Source: Drosophila miranda (taxonomy: Eukaryota; Arthropoda; Insecta; Diptera; Drosophilidae). Taken from it: 64,000 nt of DNA. The translations under genes and the position numbers were made by a program. Numbering within the stretch: the first letter of the stretch is position 1; every line of letters begins with the position of its first letter. The notes below the pieces were generated by a model that saw only the letters and a program-made list of their open reading frames with translations, was not told where the DNA came from and did no database searches. The DNA lies in contig NC_046674.1 of assembly GCF_003369915.1 (NCBI RefSeq), positions 29,887,657 through 29,951,656 on the forward strand, read 5' to 3'. Below, piece by piece: positions 1 to 12,680 of this stretch.

Positions 1-456
1 TGGAGATGGTATCTACTGACGATAACTTGCGAGCATGGTGATCCACGCGGGTGAGGCTGCCCCGCCCCTCGTGCAACAAAGCGCCTAGCCCGTATAGCCA
101 ACAGCTATATTTATAACGGCTGGATTTATCTTCGAAACGACTCTTGTCATCATTTCGATGTACAAGTCTATGATTTGCTCGATACTGTCGATATGGATAT
201 GGATAAGTTAGGGGGGCCTTCGCTATTGACTAGGCAAGCTAACCTGAGGGCCTCTGGTTTCATTAGTAATCTACTAATCTACTTCAAGTTTATATCCGGA
301 GTTGCAGGAACATTCTGGTCCAATGTTGGACCTTCTATCCACTCGGACGTCGATTTCTTATTTTTGCAATAAGGCAGCCATGCGGAAGTATGGCGGAGTT
401 GCCATTGGATAAAAATTGAGATATCATTGAATTAATCAAACCCGTGAGGATGATCT
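1..456. other. Left-edge stretch, no gene recognised
   Basis: This stretch precedes the first duplicated block. The longest open frame is 65 residues, has no recognisable motif and begins inside anonymous sequence. I see no RNA gene or repeat in it. Confidence 0.4.
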
Positions 457-2690
457 TTAGTTGGCACAGGAAATCGATGCAAAGAAATACAAGTTTTTAT
501 ACCCGATACTCAAAATGAGTATTGGGGTATATTAGATTTGTGGTAAAAGTGGATGTGTGTAACGTCCAGAAGGAATCGTTTCCGACCCCATAAAGTATAT
601 ATGTATATTCTTGATCAGCATCAATAGCCGAGTCGATTGAGCCATGTCTGTCCGTCCGTCTCTCCGTCCGTCCGTCTGTCCGTCCCTATTAGCGCCTAGT
701 GCTCAAAGACTATAAGAGCTAGAGCAACGATGTTTTGGATCCAGACTTCTGTGATATGTCACTGCTACAAGAATATTTTAAAGCTTCGCCCCGCCCACTT
801 CCGCCCCCACAAAGATCGAAAATCTGTGGCATCCACAATTTCGACGATACGAGAAAACTAAAAACGCAGTATTATCGTATTATTATGATCGTATTATTAT
901 TATAGCCAGCATCAAGAAAACAATTTCATTTTTTCTCGCCCTGTCTCTCTCTAACACTCACGTAACATAGCCGGCTTGGCTTAGAGTAAAACATTAGCGC
1001 CTAGATCTCAGAGACTATAAAAGCTAGTGCAACCAAATTTGGTATCCACACTCCTAATATATCGGACCGAAACGAGTTTGTTTCAAAATTTCGCCACACC
1101 CCCTTCCGCCCCCACAAAGGACGAAAATCTGGGGATATTCACAAATCTCAGAGACTATTAAGGCTAGAGTAACCAAATTTGGTATCCGCACTCCTGTTAG
1201 ATCTCACTATAAACCGTATATCTCAAAATTTCGCCCCACCCCCTTCCGCCCCCACAAAGGAAGAAAATCGGTTGCATCCACAACATTGAGGGTACGAGAA
1301 AACTAAAAAGAATCATAGATAATGATCATATCTATAAAATTGCTGAATCTGGATCAGATCGGATAATTTGTATAGCCAAAAGGAACAAATCAATTTGCAG
1401 TTGTTACGCAGCGCCCGACGTCACGCTCAGACTGATTTTCTGTCTCTCTCGCACGCACTCTTTGTCGTGTCTTTTAATATTAGTGGCGTCTGCCGGAGGA
1501 GAGCCATACTGACTTAGTATCGGGTATAACTGTAGAGTTGCGGTGTCCGCAGCAACTCACAACGTTCCCCCTCGTTATAAATTTAATTGCGTGCCTTTTA
1601 CTCTAAGAGTTCTACGAGATACCGAATAGTAAAGATATTTAACAATAATAAAGCCCTCAAAGGAGTCGCTTTAAAGAGGTTCAACTTGGAGTAGCCGCAG
1701 ATTTACTTCTACACAAGATGATGGTCAACGTCCAGGGACTGCCAGGGCCATTTATGTCATCCTCCGAGGAGTCCATGAGGAGTCTTTCTCTCCTCGTGAA
1801 ACCAAAGATGTTGGTAGAGCGGAAGGAAGATGCTGTGACATCTTCGTTTATGAGAATAGGGCGGCGCTTTCGGCGTCCAATGATATGCAAAAATGGCGAG
1901 CAGGCCGGAGGTTTCGTTTAGGTTGTTGCATGTTTAGACATGCGTCGCTAGCTGGCTTTGGCTGTACGTGACATTTGGCGGAAATGGAAGAGTAGCAGCA
2001 GTGGGTGGGCCAGCCAAAAGTACAGTAGGAAGGATAATCCAGAGATGAAGACTCTCCTTTGACTTGTTTGCTACTGTCAGTGCTTTGTGCTTGCGAATGC
2101 TTCTGATTTCTAACTATTTATAAGGATTTTCATTGAATTTTCGATACATTTATAAAGAAAAATGCCAAAATAGCATCTCCCATGGTTGCTCCCTTGGCTG
2201 ACATATATATAATCTTGGAGGTACATAAGTGATTTTATGAAGAACGATACCTTAATAATCGAGTAATTTTGTACTCTTACCTTCCGTTAATTTTCCACGA
2301 AATTTTCCCATTCTATGCATTTACGTACTTTTCGGTGCGAAAGTGCAGGCATTTTTGTAAGCTGTTAGAAAATCTTCAATGCATTTTACTTGTTGGACTG
2401 AACCAAAACTACCATACACAGCCCAAATAGCCCATGAAATCTTTAAAATCGTCCAACGTGCTCGCACTCTGTATTCGGGTCTAATGAAATTAATCAAAAA
2501 TCGATGGCACGCCTGACAAATGGCTCGCTGTGCCTTTGACTTTGACTAATGAAATTGCAACAGGCAGACGACTCGAGTCGCAAGTGCGAAGTGCTAATCA
2601 AGTACATGCCTCAACGCAAATGCCTATGGCACGACATCATTGCTTTAGTTGGGATCGTGTGTGAGTGTCACATTGAGAGGTATATTTAAG
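457..2690. repeat. Segmental duplication block A (first copy)
   Basis: Bases 457-498 and 1577-2690 match 7751-8890 almost base for base in direct orientation, with a few substitutions and small indels. One indel lies near 1845, where the second copy lacks about 16 bases. The block is interrupted at 499-1576 by a DINE-1 copy that the second copy lacks. Short ORFs on both strands at 1681-1921 are broken by the indel in the other copy, so I do not call them genes. The sequence looks like ordinary euchromatic non-coding DNA. Its parent locus is unknown. Confidence 0.85.
499..1576 (+). mobile_element. DINE-1/INE-1 (Helitron-like) element, near full length
   Basis: It begins with the imperfect palindrome ATACCCGATACTCAAAATGA and continues with the family signature around 585-640, where a cccataaagtatatat stretch is followed by gatcagcatcaatagccga and a GTCC-rich microsatellite. 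It ends in a potential hairpin with arms GAGTTGC and GCAACTC (about 1533-1557), followed by ACAACGTTCCCCCTCGTTA. The interior holds three diverged modules, each starting near 'ctcagagactataaaagcta'. It has no coding capacity, as expected for this non-autonomous family. It sits inside duplicated block A. Confidence 0.85.
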
Positions 2691-2815
2691 AAAGCAACCA
2701 CAACAGAAGCTGCAATGTTATTTCATCCATCGATTGATTTGAACTATTTTCCAGTCCACTCTTTTTAAGCTTTTTGGCTTTAAGTATATTTTATTATTAT
2801 TATTTATTATTACAC

Positions 2816-3335
2816 AGTGAAACATTTTGTGGGGGGTAACATTAATCCATGGGGATAACATTCTCTCCTTTCCACTCCACTGAAGGAGTCTATTTCCATG
2901 ACCAGAAATTCATTGATAATTGGTTCGATGCAAATTCGATTTTTGTTCGTCCATTGTGTGTGAAATGGGAGAGGTCCCCCTGAATCCCAGTCTATGTGTT
3001 TGGCCAGCCGTACGGGAAATATCCTGCTAATAATTCAAATGCCAGCTCCAGTCTCTGAGGGTCCGCTAACTCCTAATGATGCCTGCGGTTAACGATGCTG
3101 ATGGCGGCTCTTAATTTGCTTTTCAGAGTGGGAATGATTCGAAATTGGGCCAACAATCCAGTCTGCCTCTCTGTTTCCCTCCCTGCTATCACGACAATGA
3201 AGTATGCAAAAAGTTTTCAATTAATGTTGATCAATTATAATCATCGAATGAATTAACATTGTTCAATTGAATTCTAGGAATTTCGGATAATTTAATTTGC
3301 CACTCGTACGAATCTGTTGCTCAGTTTGCAGACCT
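2816..3335. repeat. Segmental duplication block B (first copy)
   Basis: This matches 10572-11086 in direct orientation, from 'ttaatccatgggga' to 'gttgctcagttt', with scattered substitutions. No coding sequence is evident. It follows block A after about 125 bases, whereas in the second copy 1.7 kb separates A' and B'. Confidence 0.8.
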
Positions 3336-5009
3336 CTAGCTTAGCGGTTCTTCATAAGGTACCCATTTCGATTATTGTTTCAAAAAAGACATTCGAAACA
3401 TATGCTCTTTTGAATGAGGCTTCCAGATTTACACGTTTAAATCAAGATCTCGCTGACGAATTTAATTTAGATGGTCCCCTAAGGCCATTGAAAATTCAGT
3501 GGACTAATAATGAGGTGTGGGAGCAGAGTGAGTCAAAAGTAATTAGTGTTTGTGTCAAACGAAAAATCAATCATCAAAATCAATTATGTTGAGAAAAGTT
3601 AGTCCTAATCTCCCAATTCAATCTCTAGATGTTGATTACACTAGTGAACAAAATTGAACTTTTTTTCCGCTGTGAACCAAACCAACTTTTTATCATAGAT
3701 TTAGAGCTTTAAAAATGTTTAATAGTGTTTTTTTTCCTAGGTGTAATTTTTTTTTGTATAATTTTTAACTCCGAATTTTTTTAAATTTTTTTTTCAGAAA
3801 TAGTGATTTTTGTCGTCTCTCTTTCTATCGCTCTCTTAATCTGTTGCGCTCTTGGTTGCATTAGGCACGCGCAAATCGGCCGCCTGCTCATGGATTTAGT
3901 CTGGACCTAGCACTGACTTCTGGCGCGACCCGACCCCCCCGTCTTAAATCTGACCCTGTCTGGAATCGAGTTAATGATCGAAAATACTCGTCGTGCTCTT
4001 ATCGTAAACATAACTCGAACCTCTCGCTATTCGCTCCATGCTTTAAAAATAATATTTTGAGAGATAGAATTCATGGATAAACAGCATGCCCCTACCTTAA
4101 ATTCCCTATGATTTAACTGAAATGGAACCATTGAAAGCAAATGGTATTCTGATTGGACCCAATTAGAGAGATTAATTATACTTAAAAGTGGAATATGTGG
4201 AAAGCATCCCAAAAGATAGCGTACTTGTTTTGAAAAAAGTGGAAAATAGATTATCGTCAGCTCCTGTTATAAAGTGGTAGAAAAGAAAAGTAGAAAAAAA
4301 AGTAGAAGTAGTAGAAAATAGACTAAAGACCAAATTAAAATTAATGAAGGTTATTTTGTCTTGATTACTGAATTGAATTTAAAAAGAAGTACCTGGCCAA
4401 TGGGTAAATTAATAGAAACGTATCCATCTCAGGATGGTCGAGTTGGACGCTACGACTAAAAATGGAATTTATAAAAGTCCAGCTGTTAAGTTGATTAAAT
4501 GAAATGTACGCTCCAAAAATGAAATGTAATGAAAAAATATTGCCACGAGTAACGCCAATACATTGGGAGGAGAATATTGCGAATCTTAAATTTTGTATGT
4601 TAACAATTTAATTTAATTTAAACTCAATAAATAGCGTATTTGAATGTGGTAATATTCATGGATTCGATAATGTTTGAGAAAATTTTGGATGTGAAAATAC
4701 ATCTAACAACTAAATAGGGAATACCCCAGATATAAATGTACCACATATCTACTTGCAATGAACACCCTGTGTTATGAAGACCTTTTTTAATAAAATGAAT
4801 AATCTGTTCTGTTCTGTTGCAACCTTCTTACAACCCACACGTGTAATTCTTTCCACCTTTGTCATAATCCCAACAGAAAACATTTAAATTGGCAGCAAGT
4901 TTTTGATCGAAAAAGAATGTATGTGAATAAGAATATGAACTTAGAGCCATTAAAATGTTACTATAAAAACAAAATACATGTATTTTGACTACGAGTGTAA
5001 AATATTACT
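3336..5009. other. AT-rich unique stretch between duplication blocks
   Basis: This stretch has no counterpart in the second copy of the duplication. It contains poly-T and poly-A runs, a short ORF (3317-3592, 91 residues, straddling the block B boundary) without recognisable motif, and no transposase or reverse transcriptase fragment that I can identify. Confidence 0.4.
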
Positions 5010-5782
5010 ATAACGAGGGGGAACGTTGTAAGTTGCTGCTGCGACCGCAACTCTACATTTATACCCGATACATAGTCAGTATGGCTACATTAAACGACAA
5101 AGAGTGCGTGCGAGAGAGGCAGAAAATCAGTCAGAACGTGTTGACGCGCACTGCGTAGCCACTGCAAATTGATTTGTTACTTTTGGCTATAATAATAATC
5201 CGATCTGATTCGGATTCGCCAAGGAATGTGGATACAATATTTGGTTGCTCTAGCTTTTATAGTCTCTGAGATCTAGGCGCTAATGTTTTGCGCTAAGCAA
5301 AGCCGGCTATGATACGTGTGTGTTAGAGAGAGACAGGGCGAGAAAAAATTAAATTTTTTCTTCATTCTGGCTATAATAATGATTCTGCATTCAGATTCTG
5401 CATTCTAGAAAATATGGTCATTCTCTACGATTTTTTCTCGTATCTCTGAAATTGTGGATGCCACAGACTTTCGCCCTTTGTGGGGGCGGAAGAGGGCGGG
5501 GAAAAGTTTTGAAATATACTTGTAACAGTGACATATCACTGAAGTCCGGATATAAAATGTCGTTGCTCTAGCTCGCATAGTCTTTGAAAACTAGGCGCTG
5601 ATAGGGACGGACAGAAAAACAGACGGACAGGCAGACAGGGCTCAATCGACTCGGCTATTGATGCTGATCAAGAATATATAGACTTTATTGGATCGGAAAC
5701 GCTTCCTTCTGGACGTTGCACACATCCACTTTGACCACAAATCTAATATACCCCAATACTCATTTTGAGTATCGGGTATAAA
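5010..5782 (-). mobile_element. DINE-1/INE-1 element, internally shortened
   Basis: On the minus strand it begins with the tatacccgatactcaaaatg palindrome (near 5760-5782) and ends with the hairpin and the ACAACGTTCCCCCTCGTTA terminus (5010-5045). It is about 300 bases shorter than the copy at 499-1576 because one internal module is missing. It lies just outside block C. Confidence 0.8.
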
Positions 5783-5945
5783 AACAAACTACGTGTTTTG
5801 ACTGCGACGGAATTGTGTAAATTGGGCGACCGAGCCGGACTATTTCGGTATTCTACAGGTACTACACAACAATATCAAAGATCCATTCCGAATGAGAATT
5901 AATGTTGTCATTGTTGGAGCAGCAGAGTCTGGGTGGATAGGGATG

Positions 5946-7047
5946 GAGAAGGCGATGTCATTTACCCTTTGTCCGCTACATGATTGAAGCGTTCGTTGGG
6001 GGTCGAATCTAACACTGGAGCGGAATGGAACGAAAGAGAAACTGAAATGTCGGGAAAGAGAACAAGCGCACAAAAATTGGCGCATAATACCGGCAAAGAA
6101 ATCGGGGGCGAGGCCTTGTACTTAATAGAGTTTTAACTGTGCCCTCTGCTCCCCTTTCCCGGGTCTGTGCCTGTGGCCCACGGGCATTCCCCGTGATCTG
6201 GGGCCGCTGGCATCCCGATTCAACGGCACAAAGCGCAGCCAATTGGCAAAAATGCTTTGACACACCGGATCGAAGGCCGCAAAGCCAGTGAGCCGCCAGA
6301 GTCCAGTGTACCCCGAAAGTTTTCCCCATCATCAAAGTTTTGGATTCACTTACACTGAAAAGAATGCGACCCACACACTCGCGTCGCAGGGGGCCAAATA
6401 AAAGGACCAGAGAGATAATGCAAACAAGCAGAAACCCGCTCTAAGCGCGCTTTGCTCAATGAGCCGGTCAGCAGCCAGACATCAGTCGAATAGCAGCCGG
6501 ACAGCAGCAAAAACCGGCACCAACAAAACATGAAAAGAGATTTCCGTGAAGTCTGGCAATACCGATGAGTCTGGTACCCTAAAAACCGGCACTGAACTGC
6601 CAGAAGACACAATGTGCAGACTCTCTCTCCGTATCCGGGCTTTCAATAATACTAGAGAAAAAAAGCCACAAGGATAAAGGAAGAACTGTGAATTAAAAAT
6701 GTAGACCAATATTTTCTATAGTCTACGGACTAGACTAAACATAAGTCAGCTATCCTTCAATCTATTATATCAGAATCTGAAGGTCTATATATGATATTTT
6801 TTAGTTAAACTCATAATAATTCCATTTGATACCACACAAGAAGCTATAGAAACCTCCTGTATGCAAATCCCTGCCTTAGAGAAGATACTTTATGGGCCAC
6901 TGTATACAAGTGTAAAGCCAAGATTGAAGCCAAGAAATTACTTCTAAAAAGGCAACAGAGGGTAGCTCTTATTCGATCAAAAAACGATGGTATGTACCGA
7001 TGACAAGCAGTCCCAAAAAGTCAAACTTTTCCCTAAACAACAGTTAG
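5946..7047. repeat. Segmental duplication block C (first copy)
   Basis: This matches 11387-12523 in direct orientation. Differences include single-base indels near 6330 and 6390 and small deletions near 5995 and 6060. Reading frames on the minus strand that are long in one copy are broken in the other. The plus strand contains an AT-rich 'ccaaataaaagg' and the sequence 'acatcagtcgaatagcag' about 80 bases downstream, which resemble TATA-box and initiator sequences. No gene is identified. Confidence 0.85.
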
Positions 7048-7750
7048 AGTATTTGAAATTAAGCCAAATTGGAAGCTCGGAATGCAAGGGCTTCATGCCG
7101 AAAGATAGAAGGAGGAAAAAACTTTAGTTGGCTGGAGAAACACAAATAATCTATATTTTAACATTAGATGGAAACATATAGTTTGATGTATCGCTAGCTG
7201 GCTTTCTTGGAAATAGAAGAGGATACCTTAGCAGATACCTTAGAAATCCCCTAACATGATTTTTTGATACATTAAGAACGAAAAAAGAATGAAAACTGGT
7301 ACGGAAACTCTCTTACAGGATTCGCTTCTGAATTCAGGATCTAAAAACTCAACTTGCGAAGTAGAAAGTATTCAATGCATTTCTCGATTGCGATGTCTTG
7401 AAACCTGAATCGGGCTTTGACTTAAAGAACCTTGAGAAGTTTCCTCATTTTTCCGCTCCTTATTTGAGTGATATACAAATGGCATTATCCGTCCACTCCT
7501 GGGAGGAGGAGGTCGGCGATAGGTGGCTCGGTGGCTTCAATGGGATGCTCCTCGGACCCGTCGGGGCTCCCATGTCAGCCTCCTTGACAGATCGCATCGC
7601 GGGACTCCTCGATCATGCGCCGCCCTTCGATCGTGCGGAGCGTATTCTTGCGAGGCTGTTCGTTCGTATTTTCACTCTGGGGGTTGATTATACTCGGCGA
7701 CGAGTTCGTCGAAGAACACATTCATGAGAAGATATTCAATTAATCTTTCT
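7048..7750. other. Unique stretch between C and A'
   Basis: This contains an open frame at 7398-7727 (109 residues, plus) with no recognisable domain. The composition is more GC-rich from 7490 to 7700 than in the flanks, so it may be a fragment of a coding sequence or transposon that I cannot identify. Confidence 0.3.
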
Positions 7751-8890
7751 TTAGTTGGCACAGGAAATCGATGCATAGAAATGCAAGTTTGTATACATTT
7801 AATTGCGTGCCTTTTACTCTAAGAGTTCTACGAGATACCGAATAGTAAAGATATTTAACAATAATAAAGCCCTCAAAGGAGTCGCTTTAAAGAGGTTCAA
7901 CTTGGAGTAGCCGCAGATTTACTTCTACACAAGATGATGGTCAACGTCCAGGGACTGCCAGGGCCATTTATGTCATCCTCCGAGGAGTCCATGAGGAGTC
8001 TTTCTCTCCTCGTGAAACCAAAGATGTTGGTAGAGCGGAAGGAAGATGCTGTGGCATCTGGTGGCGCTTTCGGCGTCCAATGATATGCAAAAATGGCGAG
8101 CAGGCCGGAGGTTTCGTTTAGGTTGTTGCATGTTTAGACATGCGTGGCTAGCTGGCTTTGGCTGTACGTGACATTTGGCGGAAATGGAAGAGTAGCAGCA
8201 GTGGGTGGGCCAGCCAAAAGTACAGTAGGAAGGATAATCAAGAGATGAAGACTCTCCTTTGACTTGTTTGCTACTGTCAGTGCTTTGTGCTTGCGAATGC
8301 TTCTGATTTCTAACTATTTATAAGGATTTTCATTGAATTTTCGATACATTTATAAAGAAAAATGCCAAAATAGCATCTCCCATGGTTGCTCCCTTGGCTG
8401 ACATATATATAATCTTGGAGGTACATAAGTGATTTTAGGAAGAAAGATACCTTAATAATCGAGTAATTTTGTACTCTTACCTTCCGTTAATTTTCCACGA
8501 AATTTTCCCATTCTATGCATTTACGTACTTTTCGGTGCGAAAGTGCAGGCATTTTTGTAAGCTGTTAGAAAATCTTCAATGCATTTTACTTGTTGGACTG
8601 AACCAAAACTACCATACACAGCCCAAATAGCCCATGAAATCTTTAAAATCGTCCAACGTGCTCGCACTCTGTATTCGGGTCTAATGAAATTAATCAAAAA
8701 TCGATGGCACGCCTGACAAATGGCTCGCTGTGCCTTTGACTTTGACTAATGAAATTCCAGCGGGCAGACGGCTCGAGTCGCAAGTGCGAAATGCTAATCA
8801 AGTACATGCCTCAACGCAAATGCCTATGGCACGACATCATTGCTTTAGTTGGGATCGTGTGTGAGTGTCGCATTGAATGGGATATTTAAC
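7751..8890. repeat. Segmental duplication block A' (second copy, DINE-1-free)
   Basis: This is a direct copy of block A. At 7786-7800 the sequence runs uninterrupted from 'gaaatgcaagtttgta' into 'tacatttaattgcgtg', where block A carries a 1.08 kb DINE-1 element. It therefore preserves the empty site. Confidence 0.85.
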
Positions 8891-10068
8891 ATTTGCAGGA
8901 CCGAAAGTAGGTGGGTGGGTTAAAAAAATATTTGAGACCATATTATTATTATTAATATGACCACAAAAAATAAACAAAATAAATTTCGAGGTCCCACATA
9001 TCCTGGTTCCCTAGCGAAATAGTGCCTATTGCAACATTGGGCATTAACATACCTACACGCACACTCTTTTCCTGAAGTAAAGTTGGGTTGATCGGGAGCA
9101 TGCTGTTCTATTCATTGTCGACTTCTTAGTATTCAAGAGCCCCCCATCCTCTACGCGATCTGGTTATATCTATATGTATGGTTATACAAATATATCTCGA
9201 GACGGTTTCTGAACATACATACATCACTTTAGGAGTAGGAGCTTATTAGTCGGATATAGCTTCATATGATAGAGCTTGTGTTGTTGGAGCTGGAAATGTT
9301 GATTTTGAAAGTATTGGTGACGAATCATGCGAGTTTAAATTAAATGTTAACTGCGGTGGGTGACCTCTTTTTCGTGAAGGAATCTCATTCTTGCATTGAA
9401 GAAGTTCATTGGCAACTTCTAATTTAAAATTTATTAGTCATGTGTGGTCTCTTAGGCGTAGTACCCAACTATTGACTCTCCCAAAAGACGATGCGCATAT
9501 GCCACTTTTTGGAACGGTGGTTGATTTTATAAAATCAGCCCGCCCATGTGCTTATCATTGCAATCGACAATAGCCGGACGCTTAACTTGTATATTTTGTT
9601 TCTCCTTTCGGCACCATCGAGTGCATTCCTCGACAGGTTGGTCCCCAATATAATTTGATATCAATTGGACACTATAATTGTCATACAAGCAAAAAGTAAT
9701 CCCAGAAAATACCCCCAAATTAGATAAGTAAAAGTACGCTATTGGTTCCTTGGTCCCTGAACCATTGATGGATCTTCGCCATAACTGTTGTTGTTTCTTT
9801 TTAATTTCAAGTATTTTTTCTCCATGTCAAAGTGGCCACTTTATCGAAATTTTGCTGCACCGTTGCATCACTACTCGTAACTCCGCGATCATTGTCTTCG
9901 CCCTCACTCCTCTTCCGAAATGCTACTTCAACAGTGTTTCCTTTGACAATAACATCTGTGTGTTTTCTATAGTGTTTTCTATGGTGTTTTCTAACACATT
10001 TTCTAATGTGTAAAGTGTGTTCAGATCTCATTAAGCTCTAAAAACGAAGAGCTCCATTTTAAGTAGAA
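8891..10068. other. Unique stretch between A' and the DINE-1 next to B'
   Basis: No gene is recognised. Overlapping short ORFs on both strands at 9750-10031 reflect a tandem series of 'tgttttcta' words near 9960-10010, not a conserved protein. Confidence 0.35.
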
Positions 10069-10563
10069 AACGAGCGGGAACGTTCTGATTCGCTGCTACG
10101 GCCGCGACTCTACATTTATAGAGAGAGAGAGAGAGCTCGTGAGAGACAGAAAATAATTTATCGCCGTGGCCATGGTACGAGGCCACTGATATTTCATTTG
10201 TGCCGTTTGGCTAAAATAATGCGATTTTATTCAGATTCTGCAGTCTGGAACATGGTCATTCTCTACGATTCGTTTTTGGTTTTCTCGTATCTTTAAAATT
10301 CTGGATGCCACAAATTTTCGTCCTTTTGTGGAGGCGGAAAAGGGCGGATACAAAATTCTTTGCTCTAACTTGAATAGTTTTTGATAACTAGGCGTCAAAC
10401 AAGACGGACGGACTAACGGACAGATGGACAGAAATGGCTCTATCGTATTGGCTATTGAAGCTGATCCAAAATATATATCCTTTATGGGGTCGGAAACGCT
10501 TCCTTCTGGGCATTACACAAATCTAATATCTAATCTAATATACCCCCTGAGTATCATGTATAG
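10069..10563 (-). mobile_element. DINE-1/INE-1 fragment
   Basis: This carries the minus-strand 3' terminus (gaacgttc followed by a degenerate hairpin), the GTCC-type tract near 10400-10430 and the 'gctgatccaaaatatatat' signature. It ends in a decayed 5' palindrome ('ccctgagtatcatgtata'). It is about half the length of a full copy and more diverged than the 499 and 55587 copies. It abuts block B'. Confidence 0.75.
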
Positions 10564-10571
10564 CGATATGT

Positions 10572-11086
10572 AGTGAAAAATGTTTTGGGGGTAATATTAA
10601 TCCATGGGGAATCCATTCTCTCTACTCTACTGAAGGACGAGTCCATTTCCATGACCCGAAATTCATTGATAATTGATTTGATTCAAATGCGACTTTTGTC
10701 TATCCATTGTGTATTGAAATGGACCTCTCCCCTGAATCCCAATCAATGTGTTTGACCAGCCGTACGGGAAATATCCTGCTAATAATTAAAATGCCAGCTC
10801 CAGTCTCTGAGGGTCTGTTACCTCCTAATGATGCCTGCGGTTAACGATGCTGCTGGCGGCTCTTAATTTGCTTTTCAGAGTGGGAATGATTCAAAAGTGG
10901 GCCAACAATCTAGTCTGCCTCTCTGTTTCCCTCCCTGCTTTCTCAACAATGAAGTATGCAAAGAGTTTTAAGTTAATGTTGATCAATTATAATCATCGAT
11001 TGAATTAACTTTGTTCAATTGAATTCTAGGAATTTCGGATAATTTAATTTGCTACTCGAACGAATCTGTTGCTCAGTTTGTAGAAC
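10572..11086. repeat. Segmental duplication block B' (second copy)
   Basis: This is a direct match to 2816-3335 with scattered substitutions. It is non-coding. Confidence 0.8.
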
Positions 11087-11386
11087 TCAGTTTATTTCCT
11101 CCCAATTTCTCCTATTGCTCCGACAGTTATTCTTATTATTCTTATAGGAAACCGCCGCAAGCACGCACAAACAGACGGCTGACAAAATAAACGGTGTTCG
11201 TGACCGAGGCTTGGCCCCGATATTGAAATATTAAAACAACATAAGGACTTTTTTTTCTGTTCTTCAAAAATTTCCGCTTCCAAAACAATCATCAGATCCA
11301 ATCCTGTCAGTCTCTGGATCTAAGAAAGATGATGAACCAACAAAAATGTTGGAAACAAAGGGCATTATATTAAAGATGGATGCAGA

Positions 11387-12523
11387 TGGCGATGGCATTT
11401 CCCCATTGTCCGCTACTTGATTGAAGCGTTTGTTGGGGTCGAATCGGACACTGGACGAGCGGAATGGAACGAAAGAGAAACGGAAAAGTCGGGAAAGAAA
11501 ACAAGGAAGGGAACGACTCCGAATGGAGCGGAAGTCAACGGCCCCCAAGGCGCACAAAAATTGACGCATAATACCGGCAAAGAAATCGGGGGCGAGGCCT
11601 TGTAATATAGTTTTAACTGTGCCCTCTGCTCCCCTTTCCCGGGTCTGTGCCTGTGGCCCACGGGCATTCCCCGTGATCTGGGGCCGCTGGCATCCCGATT
11701 CAACGGCACAAAGCGCAGCCAATTGGCAAAAATGCTTTGACACACCGGATCGAAGGCCGCAAAGCCAGTGAGCCGCCAGAGTCCAGTGTACCCCGAAAGT
11801 TTTCCCATCATCAAAGTTTTGGATTCACTTACACTGAAAAGAATGCGACCCACACACTCGCGTCGCAGGGGCCAAATAAAAGGACCAGAGAGATAATACA
11901 AACAAGCAGAAACACGCTCTAAGCGCGCTTTGCTCAATGAGCCGGTCAGCAGCCAGACATCAGTCGAATAGCAGCCGGACAGCAGCAAAAACCGGAACCA
12001 AACAAAACATGAAAAGAGATTTCCGTGAAGTCTGGCAATACCGATGAGTCTGGTACCCTAAAAACCGGCACTGAACTGCCAGAAGACACAATGTGCAGAC
12101 TCTCTCTCCGTATCCGGGCTTTCAATAATACTAGAGAAAAAAGGATAAAGGAAGAACTGTGAATTAAAAATGTAGACCAATATTTTCTATAGTCTACGGA
12201 CTAGACTAAACATAAGTCAGCTATCCTTCAATCTATTATATCAGAATCTGAAGGTCTATATATGATATTTTTTAGTTAAACTCATAATAATTCCATTTGA
12301 TACCACACAAGAAGCTATAGAAACCTCCTGTATGCAAATCCCTGCCTTAGAGAAGATACTTTATGGGCCACTGTATACAAGTGTAAAGCCAAGATTGAAG
12401 CCAAGAAATAACTTCTAAAAAGGCAACAGAGGGTAGCTCTTATTCGATCAAAAAACGATGGTATATACCGATGACAAGCAGTCCCAAAAAGTCAAACTTT
12501 TCCCTAAACCAAAATTAGAGTAG
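11387..12523. repeat. Segmental duplication block C' (second copy)
   Basis: This is a direct match to 5946-7047. A 191-residue minus-strand frame (11413-11988) exists here but is frameshifted in the other copy and is rich in the proline and leucine patterns of chance ORFs, so I do not call it coding. Confidence 0.85.
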
Positions 12524-12539
12524 AGTAAGGGCATTACAA

Positions 12540-12680
12540 GCCAAACAAAATGGACCCCATCCACCATACCGCATTCCATTGAACACTCATACCCATACAA
12601 TCCAATGCCCATAGCATACCATTCAATGCGACCCTGTGCCATTCCTTTCCACTTCATTCCATTCCATTCCGAATGCCAAT
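12540..12680. repeat. Degenerate CCATT/ATTCC simple repeat
   Basis: The pentamer cattc/ccatt recurs irregularly across about 140 bases ('cattccattgaac', 'cattccattccattcc'). It resembles a short decayed simple-sequence satellite at the right edge of the segmental duplication. Confidence 0.55.

Noticed and set aside
11413-11988. 191-residue minus-strand ORF in block C'
   Set aside because: It is frameshifted by single-base indels in the otherwise near-identical block C, and its residues show no motif.
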